Shown one piece after another: positions 11,400-20,320 of a stretch of DNA of 33,482 nt (its first letter is position 1; every line of letters begins with the position of its first letter). The stretch comes from Kiloniellaceae bacterium (GTDB lineage: Bacteria > Pseudomonadota > Alphaproteobacteria > Kiloniellales > J153): NCBI GenBank assembly GCA_021776215.1, contig JAJFGI010000272.1, positions 1 through 33,482 of the forward strand, in the 5' to 3' direction. Under the pieces are notes generated by a model, which was given only the letters and a program-made list of their open reading frames with translations, had not been told where the DNA came from and made no database searches. The translations under genes were made by a program, and so were the position numbers.

Positions 11400-13175
11400 G
11401 TGGCGACGAAACCCCAGGAAACCGGCGCGGGTGCGCGGAAGTGGGAATATCTGCTGGATTTCCTGGCGATTTTCTTCGTCCTGTTGGCACCCTATCTCAA
11501 CTTCGTTCACAGCAACGATAGCCTGTACGAGATCGTCAACCTCGCCGTCATCGGCGTCTTTTTCGCCGTCGCCGCGGGTCTCGCGACACTGCTGCACTGG
11601 ATCCGCTCCGATCTGCTGCGCGTCGCCGTTCTGGCTTTTCTGCTGCTGCTGTTTCTCGATATCCAGCTGTTCTGGTTTCATAGCTGGATCTTAAAACTGG
11701 CGATCGGCGCCCTGGTTCTCGGCCGCCTGTCCTGGCACGGCCGACGCCATCTGAGTCTCTTCATGTCGGCCGTCTTTGGCACCATGGTTGCGGCGACCGT
11801 CGTGCTGATTGTTTGGGACGGAACCCTGGTCAGCGATTCCAACGCCCGCCCGCGGACGGCCGGCGGCAGGCCCGATCTGCCGGTCTATGTGCATATCATT
11901 CTCGACGAGTTCATGGGCCCTGAGGGATTCGACCCGGCCGTTCCCAGCCAACGGGCCATCAAGCGCGAGATCACGTCCTACTTCACCGGGGAGGGATTCC
12001 GCCTGTTCGGCCGGGCCTACAGCCCCTACTTCTATTCCCACGACTCGATCTCCGCCGCCTTGAACATGACCGAAACGAACGAGACCGGGAAATTTCACGA
12101 AACGGACGGCCTCTACTTCGCCCTCACCCGGAACCGGTACTTCGAGAACCTCCAGTCGCGCGGCTACCGCATAAACGTCTACCAGTCCACCTTCATGGAC
12201 TTTTGCCGGTCCGCCTCGGTCGATATCGCCAACTGCGTCACCTACGACTACCGCAGCCCGACGAGCGCCTCGCTGGCCAATCTGAGCATTGCCGACAAGT
12301 CGCGGGTCATACTGAGCATGTACGCCAGCCTCGCCACCCTGAGCGACGTGGCGCTCGCGGCCTACGGCAAGGTACGGACCGCCGCCGCGGCGCTCGGCGC
12401 GAACCTGCCGGAATGGGCCGCATGGTCGGACAAACTGGGTCCGATCCCGGTGATGCCGACCTTCGACGCGCTGATCCGGGACGTGGCGGCGGCCCGGGGC
12501 GGCTCGATGTTCTTCGCCCATCTGCTGATTCCCCACTCGCCCTATTCCCTCGATTCGCGCTGCCGCATCCGGCGCCCGATCATGACCTGGGAAAATAATA
12601 CCCTTGACGAGGATGACCGGCCGAGCTCCGGACACGCCAATACGGATGCCTCACGGCAGGCCCGCTACGAGGCCTATATCCCGCAAATCCGCTGCGCCCT
12701 CCGGAAAGTCCAGGAGCTGCTGGACGCGTTGAAGGAGCGCGGTCTCTACGACGACGCCATCATCGTCGTTCACGGCGATCACGGATCGCGGATCGTCCGC
12801 GCTGAGCCAGGGATCGAGAATCGGCCCTGGCTGGTCCCGCAAGACTATAGCGATGCCTTTCTCGCCCTCTACGCGGTCAAGGCGCAGGGAGTCACGCCCG
12901 GCTACGACCCGCGGCCCGCCTCCCTGCAGGATCTGACGCGGGCCCTGATCCAAGGCGGCATGGACGCGCCGGCCGGCCCCGGCGGCCGGCGGCCGCCGTG
13001 GCTCTTCTTGCAGCCCGCCCCCTCCCTCGACCTGGTCCGGGTTTTCCTGCGCAGCACCCCCTCTCCCGAGCTGGTCCGGGTTCCCCTGCCCTGCGACCTG
13101 GTGGACGACCCGGTGGGCGGGTCGGAGACCGCCGGCGCTGGGCGGCCCGCCTTGTGCCCGCCAACGGCCGACTAG
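11400..13175 (+). CDS. Membrane-anchored sulfatase / alkaline phosphatase-superfamily hydrolase or transferase
   Basis: N-terminal hydrophobic segments, then VHIILDEF, YFYSHDSISAALNM, FFAHLLIPHSPYSLD, IIVVHGDHGSRI (superfamily metal-site motifs). Confidence 0.8.
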   Translation: MATKPQETGAGARKWEYLLDFLAIFFVLLAPYLNFVHSNDSLYEIVNLAVIGVFFAVAAGLATLLHWIRSDLLRVAVLAFLLLLFLDIQLFWFHSWILKLAIGALVLGRLSWHGRRHLSLFMSAVFGTMVAATVVLIVWDGTLVSDSNARPRTAGGRPDLPVYVHIILDEFMGPEGFDPAVPSQRAIKREITSYFTGEGFRLFGRAYSPYFYSHDSISAALNMTETNETGKFHETDGLYFALTRNRYFENLQSRGYRINVYQSTFMDFCRSASVDIANCVTYDYRSPTSASLANLSIADKSRVILSMYASLATLSDVALAAYGKVRTAAAALGANLPEWAAWSDKLGPIPVMPTFDALIRDVAAARGGSMFFAHLLIPHSPYSLDSRCRIRRPIMTWENNTLDEDDRPSSGHANTDASRQARYEAYIPQIRCALRKVQELLDALKERGLYDDAIIVVHGDHGSRIVRAEPGIENRPWLVPQDYSDAFLALYAVKAQGVTPGYDPRPASLQDLTRALIQGGMDAPAGPGGRRPPWLFLQPAPSLDLVRVFLRSTPSPELVRVPLPCDLVDDPVGGSETAGAGRPALCPPTAD

Positions 13176-13501
13176 CGTCTTATCCGGCCGGCAGAGCCGG
13201 CGGGGCGATTCTCGGCGGCGGAACTGGCCTCGGAAGGTCGCCGCAAGGTCTAGCAAGGATAACCAACCCTTCATATTTGAGATCTTGGGCCAACCGCTAG
13301 TGGTCTGTAATCGACTGGTGCCGACGGGCCACCTGGAAGTCTCTCGCACGTAAAACAGGTTTGCGAATTCTTGCGCGAGAACAACCGTCATAGATGACTC
13401 GCCATGCCATTCCATTCGCCAATACGAGTCGCAACATGATGGCCCAGGTAAAAGGCGCTTTTGGTAACCTTTTCTTAAGTGTGAGGGTTTACATGACTTA
13501 C

Positions 13502-13530
13502 TAGCGGTGTTGTCACCGCTATCGCTTTTT
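13502..13530 (+). promoter_or_regulatory. Leader hairpin plus T-tract upstream of the histone-like gene (attenuator/terminator-like)
   Basis: TAGCGGTG-TTGT-CACCGCTA perfect 8-bp inverted repeat followed by TCGCTTTTT, 22 nt before the ATG at 13553. Confidence 0.45.
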
Positions 13531-13552
13531 CAGGACTAATGAGGATTGGAAC

Positions 13553-14041
13553 ATGGCCACGAAGAAGAAAAAGCGGAAGTCGACCAAAGCGAAGACTCCC
13601 GCGATGCTGACCAAACAGGTCAAGACGGCCGGCAAGGCCGTTCGTAGCGCCACGAAGAAGGTGAATGCGGCGCGTCGTCTGGTGAAGAAGCAGATGGCTG
13701 CGAAGAAGGCTGCCGCAAAGAAGCTGGCGGCAACCAAGAAGGCTCTGGTGAAAGCCAAGGCGAAGGCTCTGAAGGCCAAGCGGCTTGCGGCCAAGAAAGC
13801 GGCTGCCAAGCGCAAGACCAGCAGCAGCAAGCGTCGCACCACGGCCAAGCGCCGTACCGCGAAGCGTTCGACCGCCAAGCGTCGTACCGCGAAGCGTTCG
13901 ACGGCAAAGCGCCGTACCGCGAAGCGCTCGACCGCCAAGCGTCGTACCGCAAAGCGCTCGACCGCCAAGCGGCGCAGCACGAGCTTCAAGGCGAAGCCAG
14001 CTGCCATCACCTGGCGCAACGGCGCCGTGGCGAGCATGTAA
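13553..14041 (+). CDS. Histone H1-like / AlgP-like Lys-Arg-Ala-rich repeat protein
   Basis: MATKKKKRKSTKAKTP...KAAAKKLAATKK...(AKRRTAKRST)n; RBS-like GAGGA upstream; own strong terminator. Confidence 0.85.
   Translation: MATKKKKRKSTKAKTPAMLTKQVKTAGKAVRSATKKVNAARRLVKKQMAAKKAAAKKLAATKKALVKAKAKALKAKRLAAKKAAAKRKTSSSKRRTTAKRRTAKRSTAKRRTAKRSTAKRRTAKRSTAKRRTAKRSTAKRRSTSFKAKPAAITWRNGAVASM
13844..13981 (+). repeat. 30-bp tandem repeat encoding AKRRTAKRST (4 full copies plus partial)
   Basis: Units at 13844-13873, 13874-13903, 13904-13933, 13934-13963 plus a degenerate partial unit, read directly. Confidence 0.92.
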
Positions 14042-14070
14042 GCCACGCGCGTACGTTTGTAATTTGTAAG

Positions 14071-14105
14071 AAGACGGGGGCCTCACGGCTCCCGTCTTTT
14101 TATTT
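14071..14105 (+). terminator. Rho-independent terminator of the histone-like gene
   Basis: AAGACGGGGGCC-TCAC-GGCTCCCGTCTT, 12-bp stem with one G-T pair, then TTTATTT. Confidence 0.88.
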
Positions 14106-14294
14106 ATGTGCCCGCCTGCCCAACGCCGGCCAGAGGGGCGGCCCGGCGCCGGCTTGATTTTCCTGGGTCGGCCCCCCAAATAGGCTCCAGACGGTGCCGC
14201 CGCCAACGGGCCGTCATGAGCCCCAGGTGCCGCAAAGGCGGGCCTGGATCCCGGAAACGGCAGCCCTTGCTCATGGACGAGGAGGATGCTGGCG

Positions 14295-14807
14295 ATGAGC
14301 CGACTGTCTCTGTTCAATAGCCCCTTTCTGCTCGGATTCGAGCATTTCGAGCAGGCCCTGGAGAGAATCTCCAAGGCCTCGGCCGACGGTTATCCGCCCT
14401 ACAACGTTGCCCAGATCAACGAGCAGCGCCTGCGCATCACCTTGGCGGTCGCCGGCTTCGCCGCCGGCGATCTGCAGGTGCAGGTTCGCGACAATCAGCT
14501 GGTGATCGCCGGCAAGCGCGACGACGGCCCCGAGGCCGTCTATCTGCACCGCGGCATTGCCACCCGCCAATTCCAGCGCAATTTCGTCCTGGCCGACGGC
14601 ATCGAGGTGGCGGGAGCGGCCCTGGAAAACGGACTGCTGCATGTGGACCTGGAGCGGCCGCGGAGCGAGCCACAGGTGCGCAGTATCGCCATCGAAACGC
14701 GGCACCCAGCGAGCGCTGCGCGCTCGACCATCGATGTCGGGCCTGGCGATGTCGGGCCTGGCGACGTCGGGCCTGGCGTGCAGACCCACCGCAAGGCCTC
14801 TCGTTAA
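14295..14807 (+). CDS. Hsp20/alpha-crystallin family small heat-shock protein
   Basis: YPPYNVAQINEQRLRITLAVAGFAAGDLQVQVRDNQLVIAGKR...YLHRGIATRQFQRNFVLADGIEVAGAALENGLLHVDLER; GGAGG 9 nt before ATG 14295 (ATG 14286 is too close). Confidence 0.94.
   Translation: MSRLSLFNSPFLLGFEHFEQALERISKASADGYPPYNVAQINEQRLRITLAVAGFAAGDLQVQVRDNQLVIAGKRDDGPEAVYLHRGIATRQFQRNFVLADGIEVAGAALENGLLHVDLERPRSEPQVRSIAIETRHPASAARSTIDVGPGDVGPGDVGPGVQTHRKASR
14733..14777 (+). repeat. 15-bp tandem repeat (x3) at the Hsp20 C-terminus, encoding DVGPG
   Basis: gatgtcgggcctggc / gatgtcgggcctggc / gacgtcgggcctggc. Confidence 0.93.
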
Positions 14808-14893
14808 CGCATGACCGGAACTGCCGCCTGGGGCGGCGAAAGCATGGTCCGGTAGGACCTAATCGCCCGCAAGGGCCAGATGGGAAAGAGACA

Positions 14894-15109
14894 ATGGATC
14901 AGACCGAACGTATCGAACAAATCTCGCCCCAGGATCTGATGATCCTCGGCCTGCAAGAGGTGGCCTACGTCAAGCCGGTCATCGTCCAAGGGGAGACGGT
15001 GTATGCCGTCCACGCGGCGGACGGCCGAGAAGTGGCGGTTATGGCGAGCCGGGACGTCGCCGTCGCGGCGATCCGGCAAAACGAGCTGGAGCCGCTGAGC
15101 ATCCACTAA
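14894..15109 (+). CDS. DUF1150 family protein
   Basis: ISPQDLMILGLQEVAYVKPVIVQGETVYAVHAADGREVAVMASRDVAVAAIRQNELEPLSIH; downstream of hsp20 as commonly seen in alphaproteobacteria. Confidence 0.9.
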   Translation: MDQTERIEQISPQDLMILGLQEVAYVKPVIVQGETVYAVHAADGREVAVMASRDVAVAAIRQNELEPLSIH

Positions 15110-15114
15110 GCCGT

Positions 15115-15573
15115 CTAGGCGGCGTGACTTGCCGCCGATTCCGTGAGAACGGCGTGGATGGCCTCGGCGCTGTCGGCGCCGCGCAGCTTCTCGCAGATCG
15201 CGCGATCCCGCAGCAGCCGCGAGACCCGGGCCAGGGCCTTGAGGTGGTCGGCCCCGGCGGCCTCCGGCGCCAACAGGACACAGATCAGGTCCACCGGCTG
15301 CTCGTCGATGGCATCGAAATCGATGGGTGTTTCCAAACGGGCAAAGAGCGTATGAAGCCGATCCAGCTCGGGCAGCTTGCCGTGCGGAATGGCGATGCCA
15401 TGGCCGACCCCGGTGGTACCCAGACGCTCGCGCTCGATGAGCACCTCGAAGATCGCCCGTTCCGGCTGGCCGGTCAGCTCCGCCGCTTTCTTCGCAAGCT
15501 CTTGCAGCGCCTGCTTCTTGCTCTTCGCCTTGAGGTTGGCGACGATCCCCTTGGGGTTGATCAAGTCATCCAT
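15115..15573 (-). CDS. ptsN: PTS IIA-like nitrogen-regulatory protein PtsN
   Basis: ALQELAKKAAELTGQPERAIFEVLIERERLGTTGVGHGIAIPHGKLPELD; next to hpf and rpoN. Confidence 0.95.
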   Translation of the reverse strand: MDDLINPKGIVANLKAKSKKQALQELAKKAAELTGQPERAIFEVLIERERLGTTGVGHGIAIPHGKLPELDRLHTLFARLETPIDFDAIDEQPVDLICVLLAPEAAGADHLKALARVSRLLRDRAICEKLRGADSAEAIHAVLTESAASHAA

Positions 15574-15601
15574 ATCAATCGCTATCCGTGCGGTGTGCGA
15601 G

Positions 15602-16186
15602 TCACTGACCCAGATTGCCGTGCGGGTCGATCCAACCGATATGCCCGTCGGGCCGTCGGTAGATCATGTTCAAGCCGCCATGCGAGCCGTTGCGGAACAT
15701 CAAGGCGGGCAATTCGCCCAAATCCAGGCGCATCACCGCTTCGCTGACGGTCAGACTCGGAATCTCCATGGCCATTTCGGCGATAACCACCGGTGCTATG
15801 TCATCCTCGGTATCGTCACCCTCGGAGTCGTCGTCGCCGGCAAGAACGTACTGCTGTGCCTGCATGGCCGCGTGGATCGGCTCGGCTTCCTTGCGGTGAT
15901 CACGCAGCCGGCGCTTGTACCGGCGCAGGCGCTTGGCCATATGTTCGGCGGCCATATCGAATGCGGGATAGGCCCCCTCCGCCTCGCCCTGCGCCTGGAT
16001 CTGCATACCGCGGCCAATGTGGACCGCCACCGCGGCCCGATGGCGCGAACCCTCACGCGACAGCGTGACCCCCACATCCAGCGCATCACCGAAGTACTTG
16101 CCCAGGATACGGGTGAGACTCTCGTCCACATGAGCCCGCAATGCGTCGCCGACGTCGAGCTGCTTGCCCTTAACGGATAATTGCAT
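15602..16186 (-). CDS. hpf: Ribosome hibernation promoting factor (long form)
   Basis: MQLSVKGKQLDVGDALRAHVDESLTRILGKYF N-terminus and RLDLGELPALMFRNGSHGGLNMIYRRPDGHIGWID C-terminal domain. Confidence 0.94.
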   Translation of the reverse strand: MQLSVKGKQLDVGDALRAHVDESLTRILGKYFGDALDVGVTLSREGSRHRAAVAVHIGRGMQIQAQGEAEGAYPAFDMAAEHMAKRLRRYKRRLRDHRKEAEPIHAAMQAQQYVLAGDDDSEGDDTEDDIAPVVIAEMAMEIPSLTVSEAVMRLDLGELPALMFRNGSHGGLNMIYRRPDGHIGWIDPHGNLGQ

Positions 16187-16387
16187 TCGCCTGAGTGTTT
16201 TTTTGCCAGGATTCCCGTCCGGATCTACCGGAAAGCTCGCCATTCTAGGCCCGCCCGGGTCGTCGATTGGGGGGCACCATAGAGGCCCCCCGCAGGGTGA
16301 GTCAATAGTGCCATCGGCCCCTTTTTTCACAACCGGCCGAGTCCTCGTGAGGTGCAAAAATTCTTTATTTTTCAGCATATTAAGCAT

Positions 16388-17914
16388 CTAGACCCGCACC
16401 GCTTTGTCGCGCCGGCGCTGCACCGATGAGGGGATCCGCATGGCCTCGCGGTACTTGGCCACCGTCCGGCGGGCGATCTCCACCCCATCCTTGCGCAACA
16501 GCCCGACGATGGTGTCATCGGAGAGGATTTTGGCCCCTGTTTCGCGGTCTATCAGGGCCTTGATCCGATCCCGGACCGCCTCGGCCGAATGAGTTTCGCC
16601 ATTGGCGCCGCTGATCGACGCGGTAAAGAAGTATTTGAGCTCATAGATGCCGCGCGGGGTGGCCATGTATTTATTGGTGGTCACCCGGCTGACCGTCGAT
16701 TCGTGCATTTCGATCGCCTCGGCGATGTCGCGCAGGGTCAATGGCCGTAGGTGCCGAACGCCTTTGCGGAAAAACGCATCCTGTTGACGCAAGATTTCGC
16801 TGGCCACCTTGAGGATGGTGGTCGCCCGCTGATGCAGGGACTTGACCAGCCAGTTGGCCGATTGCAGCTGCTGGCTGATGTACTCCCGATCCGCCTTGCT
16901 GCGCGCCCGCGCCGAGACGACGGTCGAATAGCGGGCATTCACCAGAACCCGCGGCAGGGTGTCGCTGTTCAGCTCGACCAGCCATTTGTTCCCGGGGCCG
17001 CGGCGCACCAGGATGTCCGGGACGATCGGCTCGGCAACGTCGAAATCGTAGGCCTCTGCCGGCTTCGGATTGAGCGCCTTGATCTCGGCGATCATCTCGG
17101 CCAGATCGTCGTCGTCGACGCCGCACAGCTTACGCAGCGCCGCGAAGTCGCGTTTGGCGACCAGCGGCAGGTTGTCGAGCATGGCGGCCATGGCCGGATC
17201 GAGGCGATCGCGCTCGGCCAACTGCAGGGCCAGGCACTCCCGCAGGGACCGGGCAAAGACGCCGGCCGGGTCGAACCGCTGCAGCTTGCCGAGCACCGCC
17301 TCGATGGCCGACACATCGCAGCCCAGGCGCTCGGCGAGGGTCGCCAGGTCGCCGGTCAAATATCCTGAATCGTCCAGCATCTCGACCAGATGCAGGCCGA
17401 TAATCCGCTCGGCCGGGTCGCGTAGGTCCAAATTGAGTTGATCCAGCAGATGCTGGCGCAGGGTGGTTTTCTCGGAGAGCCGCTCCTCGAGGCCGCGGTC
17501 GTCACCCTCGAAGGTGCCGCCGACGCCGCCGATGTGCGATCCCATATCGGCGCCCGCCAGACCGTCGTCGGCGCGGCTGTTGTCGTAGACATTCTCGAAA
17601 TCGGTATCGAGGGGCGCGTCGTTGCTCGACGGCAGATTGTCGGAGCGGGTTAGATCGTGGGTGTCCGCATCGGCGCGCACGGCTTCGGGCGCGGCATCGC
17701 GGTCGACGCGGCTGCCGCTTGCGTCCTCATCGCCGCCCCCATCGCCCTCATCACGCTCGTCACGCTCAAGCAGCGGGTTACGCTCAAGCTCGTCTTCCAC
17801 ATAGGCCGCGAGTTCCAGGTTGGAAAGCTGCAACAGCTTTATGGCCTGTTGCAGTTGCGGCGTCATGACCAGGGACTGATGCTGGCGTAGATCTAACCTT
17901 TGGGTCACCGCCAT
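16388..17914 (-). CDS. rpoN: RNA polymerase sigma-54 factor
   Basis: LDLRQHQSLVMTPQLQQAIKLLQLSNLEL, LTLRDIAEAIEMHESTVSRVTTNKYMATPRGIYELKYFF, IARRTVAKYREAMRIPSSVQRR (RpoN box). Confidence 0.98.
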   Translation of the reverse strand: MAVTQRLDLRQHQSLVMTPQLQQAIKLLQLSNLELAAYVEDELERNPLLERDERDEGDGGGDEDASGSRVDRDAAPEAVRADADTHDLTRSDNLPSSNDAPLDTDFENVYDNSRADDGLAGADMGSHIGGVGGTFEGDDRGLEERLSEKTTLRQHLLDQLNLDLRDPAERIIGLHLVEMLDDSGYLTGDLATLAERLGCDVSAIEAVLGKLQRFDPAGVFARSLRECLALQLAERDRLDPAMAAMLDNLPLVAKRDFAALRKLCGVDDDDLAEMIAEIKALNPKPAEAYDFDVAEPIVPDILVRRGPGNKWLVELNSDTLPRVLVNARYSTVVSARARSKADREYISQQLQSANWLVKSLHQRATTILKVASEILRQQDAFFRKGVRHLRPLTLRDIAEAIEMHESTVSRVTTNKYMATPRGIYELKYFFTASISGANGETHSAEAVRDRIKALIDRETGAKILSDDTIVGLLRKDGVEIARRTVAKYREAMRIPSSVQRRRDKAVRV

Positions 17915-17925
17915 GCGGAGAATCC

Positions 17926-18720
<795 letters not shown>

Positions 18721-18733
18721 GATTGCGCCTTGT

Positions 18734-19603
18734 TCAAGACTTCGGCTCCTCGACCGGTTTACGCTTTGGCACGATGAGACCTTGCACGCGGGTCGAGCCG
18801 CTGGTGCCCGGCGGGCCCGCCATGATGCGGCTGACACCGGTCGCCATGTCCACCTCGGCATACTCGCCGTTCAACTGGTTTTCCTCGCGCGTGATCTTGA
18901 CCGAGCCGCTCAATGTCGCGAATTCGCGCGCCACATAATAGACGCCGCTGTCGCCGCTGGCGAATTCCGTTGCCGTCGCCACCCGCACGTTACCAAGGGC
19001 ATCCACCTTGGTTATCTCCAAATTCTTGTCCGCCCCTGGCTCGAAATGCGCGGTCAGCACATCGGCCTGGATGCGCTTGTCTTCGCGCACCGCTTCGGCA
19101 TCGCCCCGGGCCACGGCGATCTGCTCTTTCTCCCAGTACTCGAGGCTGTCGCGGGCGGTGATGACATCCTTCTCGCCTACCAGGCGCAAATCCTTGCCGA
19201 CGAGAACCAGCACGCCGTTGACCACGTCGTAAGCGCCGCGGTCGCCGTAGACGGTCTCCGTCGGCGAGACGATGCGCACATTCCCCTCGGCATCGATACG
19301 ATCGATTTCCGAGTTACCGCCGGAGCCCGGTTTGTAATGGGCAATCAGGACGTCGGCATAGACCGAGATCCGCCCGCGTGCGGCGCGCGCGTTGCCGCGG
19401 GCGACATAGGTCTGCTCGTTGCGCCGCCACTCGATGCCGTCGTCCGCATTGATCTCCAGCGGCTCGTCGCCATCGGTGAGCCCGGTAATCCCTTGCGCCA
19501 GCGCCGGACCTTGGCTGGCGAGCAGAACCGGCAGGGCCAACAGCACACCGGCAACAAGCATGGGGGCAACAAGCATGGGGGCAACAAGCATGCGGGCGTT
19601 CAT
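18734..19603 (-). CDS. lptA: LptA/OstA-like LPS export protein
   Basis: Signal peptide, EPLEINADDGIEWRRNEQTYVARGNARAARG (OstA-like); ATG overlaps lptC stop (ATGA). Confidence 0.9.
   Translation of the reverse strand: MNARMLVAPMLVAPMLVAGVLLALPVLLASQGPALAQGITGLTDGDEPLEINADDGIEWRRNEQTYVARGNARAARGRISVYADVLIAHYKPGSGGNSEIDRIDAEGNVRIVSPTETVYGDRGAYDVVNGVLVLVGKDLRLVGEKDVITARDSLEYWEKEQIAVARGDAEAVREDKRIQADVLTAHFEPGADKNLEITKVDALGNVRVATATEFASGDSGVYYVAREFATLSGSVKITREENQLNGEYAEVDMATGVSRIMAGPPGTSGSTRVQGLIVPKRKPVEEPKS
19551..19595. repeat. 15-bp tandem repeat (x3) inside the lptA signal-peptide region
   Basis: gcaacaagcatgggg / gcaacaagcatgggg / gcaacaagcatgcgg, encoding MLVAP repeats. Confidence 0.93.
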
Positions 19604-20310
19604 CGCATTGCCTCCTGCGCGTCGGGGTTGAGGACCAGCCGGCTCTTGCCGGTGAAGATGATGGTCTGGCCGCGATCGAGCACGCGGAATCCTTCGGCAT
19701 CGATGGTGCCGAATGTCCCTTGCCCTTCCACCGGCTCCAGCCCCTCGGCGGTGCCGGCCCCAAGATCGACGCGCGCGGACTCGCTGCGCAACTCGAAGCC
19801 CCGGTCATGGAACAAGCTCACCGACCCGGCCAGATCGAGCAGCTCGACCGAGCGGCGGTATTCCCCGGCGCGGGCGGTCAGCGCCAGCCAGGCGCCGTCT
19901 TCCAGGGTCATATCCGCCTTCGGCAGCTCGAGATCGATCAGGTTCTCGTCCTGCTTCGATTGGGTCGCCATGTCGGCGGTCACCGAATAGGGCTGCCGCC
20001 GTTCGTCGACCCCGTCGTAGCGGGCGTTGAGCATGGTGAGATTCTCCGCCTGATCCAGCGTCAGCCGCGCCATGCCGAGGCGAAACCGCTCGTCCTTGTA
20101 GGTCAGCTGGGGCCAGGCGAAGACCAGCAGAATCAGGGCCGCGGCCAGCGCCGGCAGCACCACTTTCATCATCCCGACGAAAAGGCTGTACCGATTGCGG
20201 CCCGAAAAGCGCGGCGGCTGACGGTCGGCATTCGGCTCCCCGGCGGGCGGGGGCGACGCAGGCGGCGCCGGCTCCTCGGCGACGATGGCGGCTTCGCGTT
20301 TCTCCAACAT
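19600..20310 (-). CDS. lptC: LPS export ABC transporter periplasmic protein LptC
   Basis: Single TM, then ARYDGVDERRQPYSVTADMATQ...LLDLAGSVSLFHDRGFELRSESARVDL; lies between kdsD and lptA. Confidence 0.88.
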   Translation of the reverse strand: MLEKREAAIVAEEPAPPASPPPAGEPNADRQPPRFSGRNRYSLFVGMMKVVLPALAAALILLVFAWPQLTYKDERFRLGMARLTLDQAENLTMLNARYDGVDERRQPYSVTADMATQSKQDENLIDLELPKADMTLEDGAWLALTARAGEYRRSVELLDLAGSVSLFHDRGFELRSESARVDLGAGTAEGLEPVEGQGTFGTIDAEGFRVLDRGQTIIFTGKSRLVLNPDAQEAMR

Positions 20311-20320
20311 CCGTATGCGC

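Noticed and set aside
13553-14041. Histone-like repeat gene as a CRISPR-like or noncoding repeat array
   Set aside because: Repeats are contiguous, 30 bp in phase with codons, with synonymous differences, and inside an ORF with an RBS and terminator
16295-16325. TGGCAC sequence upstream of hpf as a sigma-54 -24/-12 promoter
   Set aside because: The TTGC -12 element is absent at the required spacing (reads TGGCACTATTGACTC)
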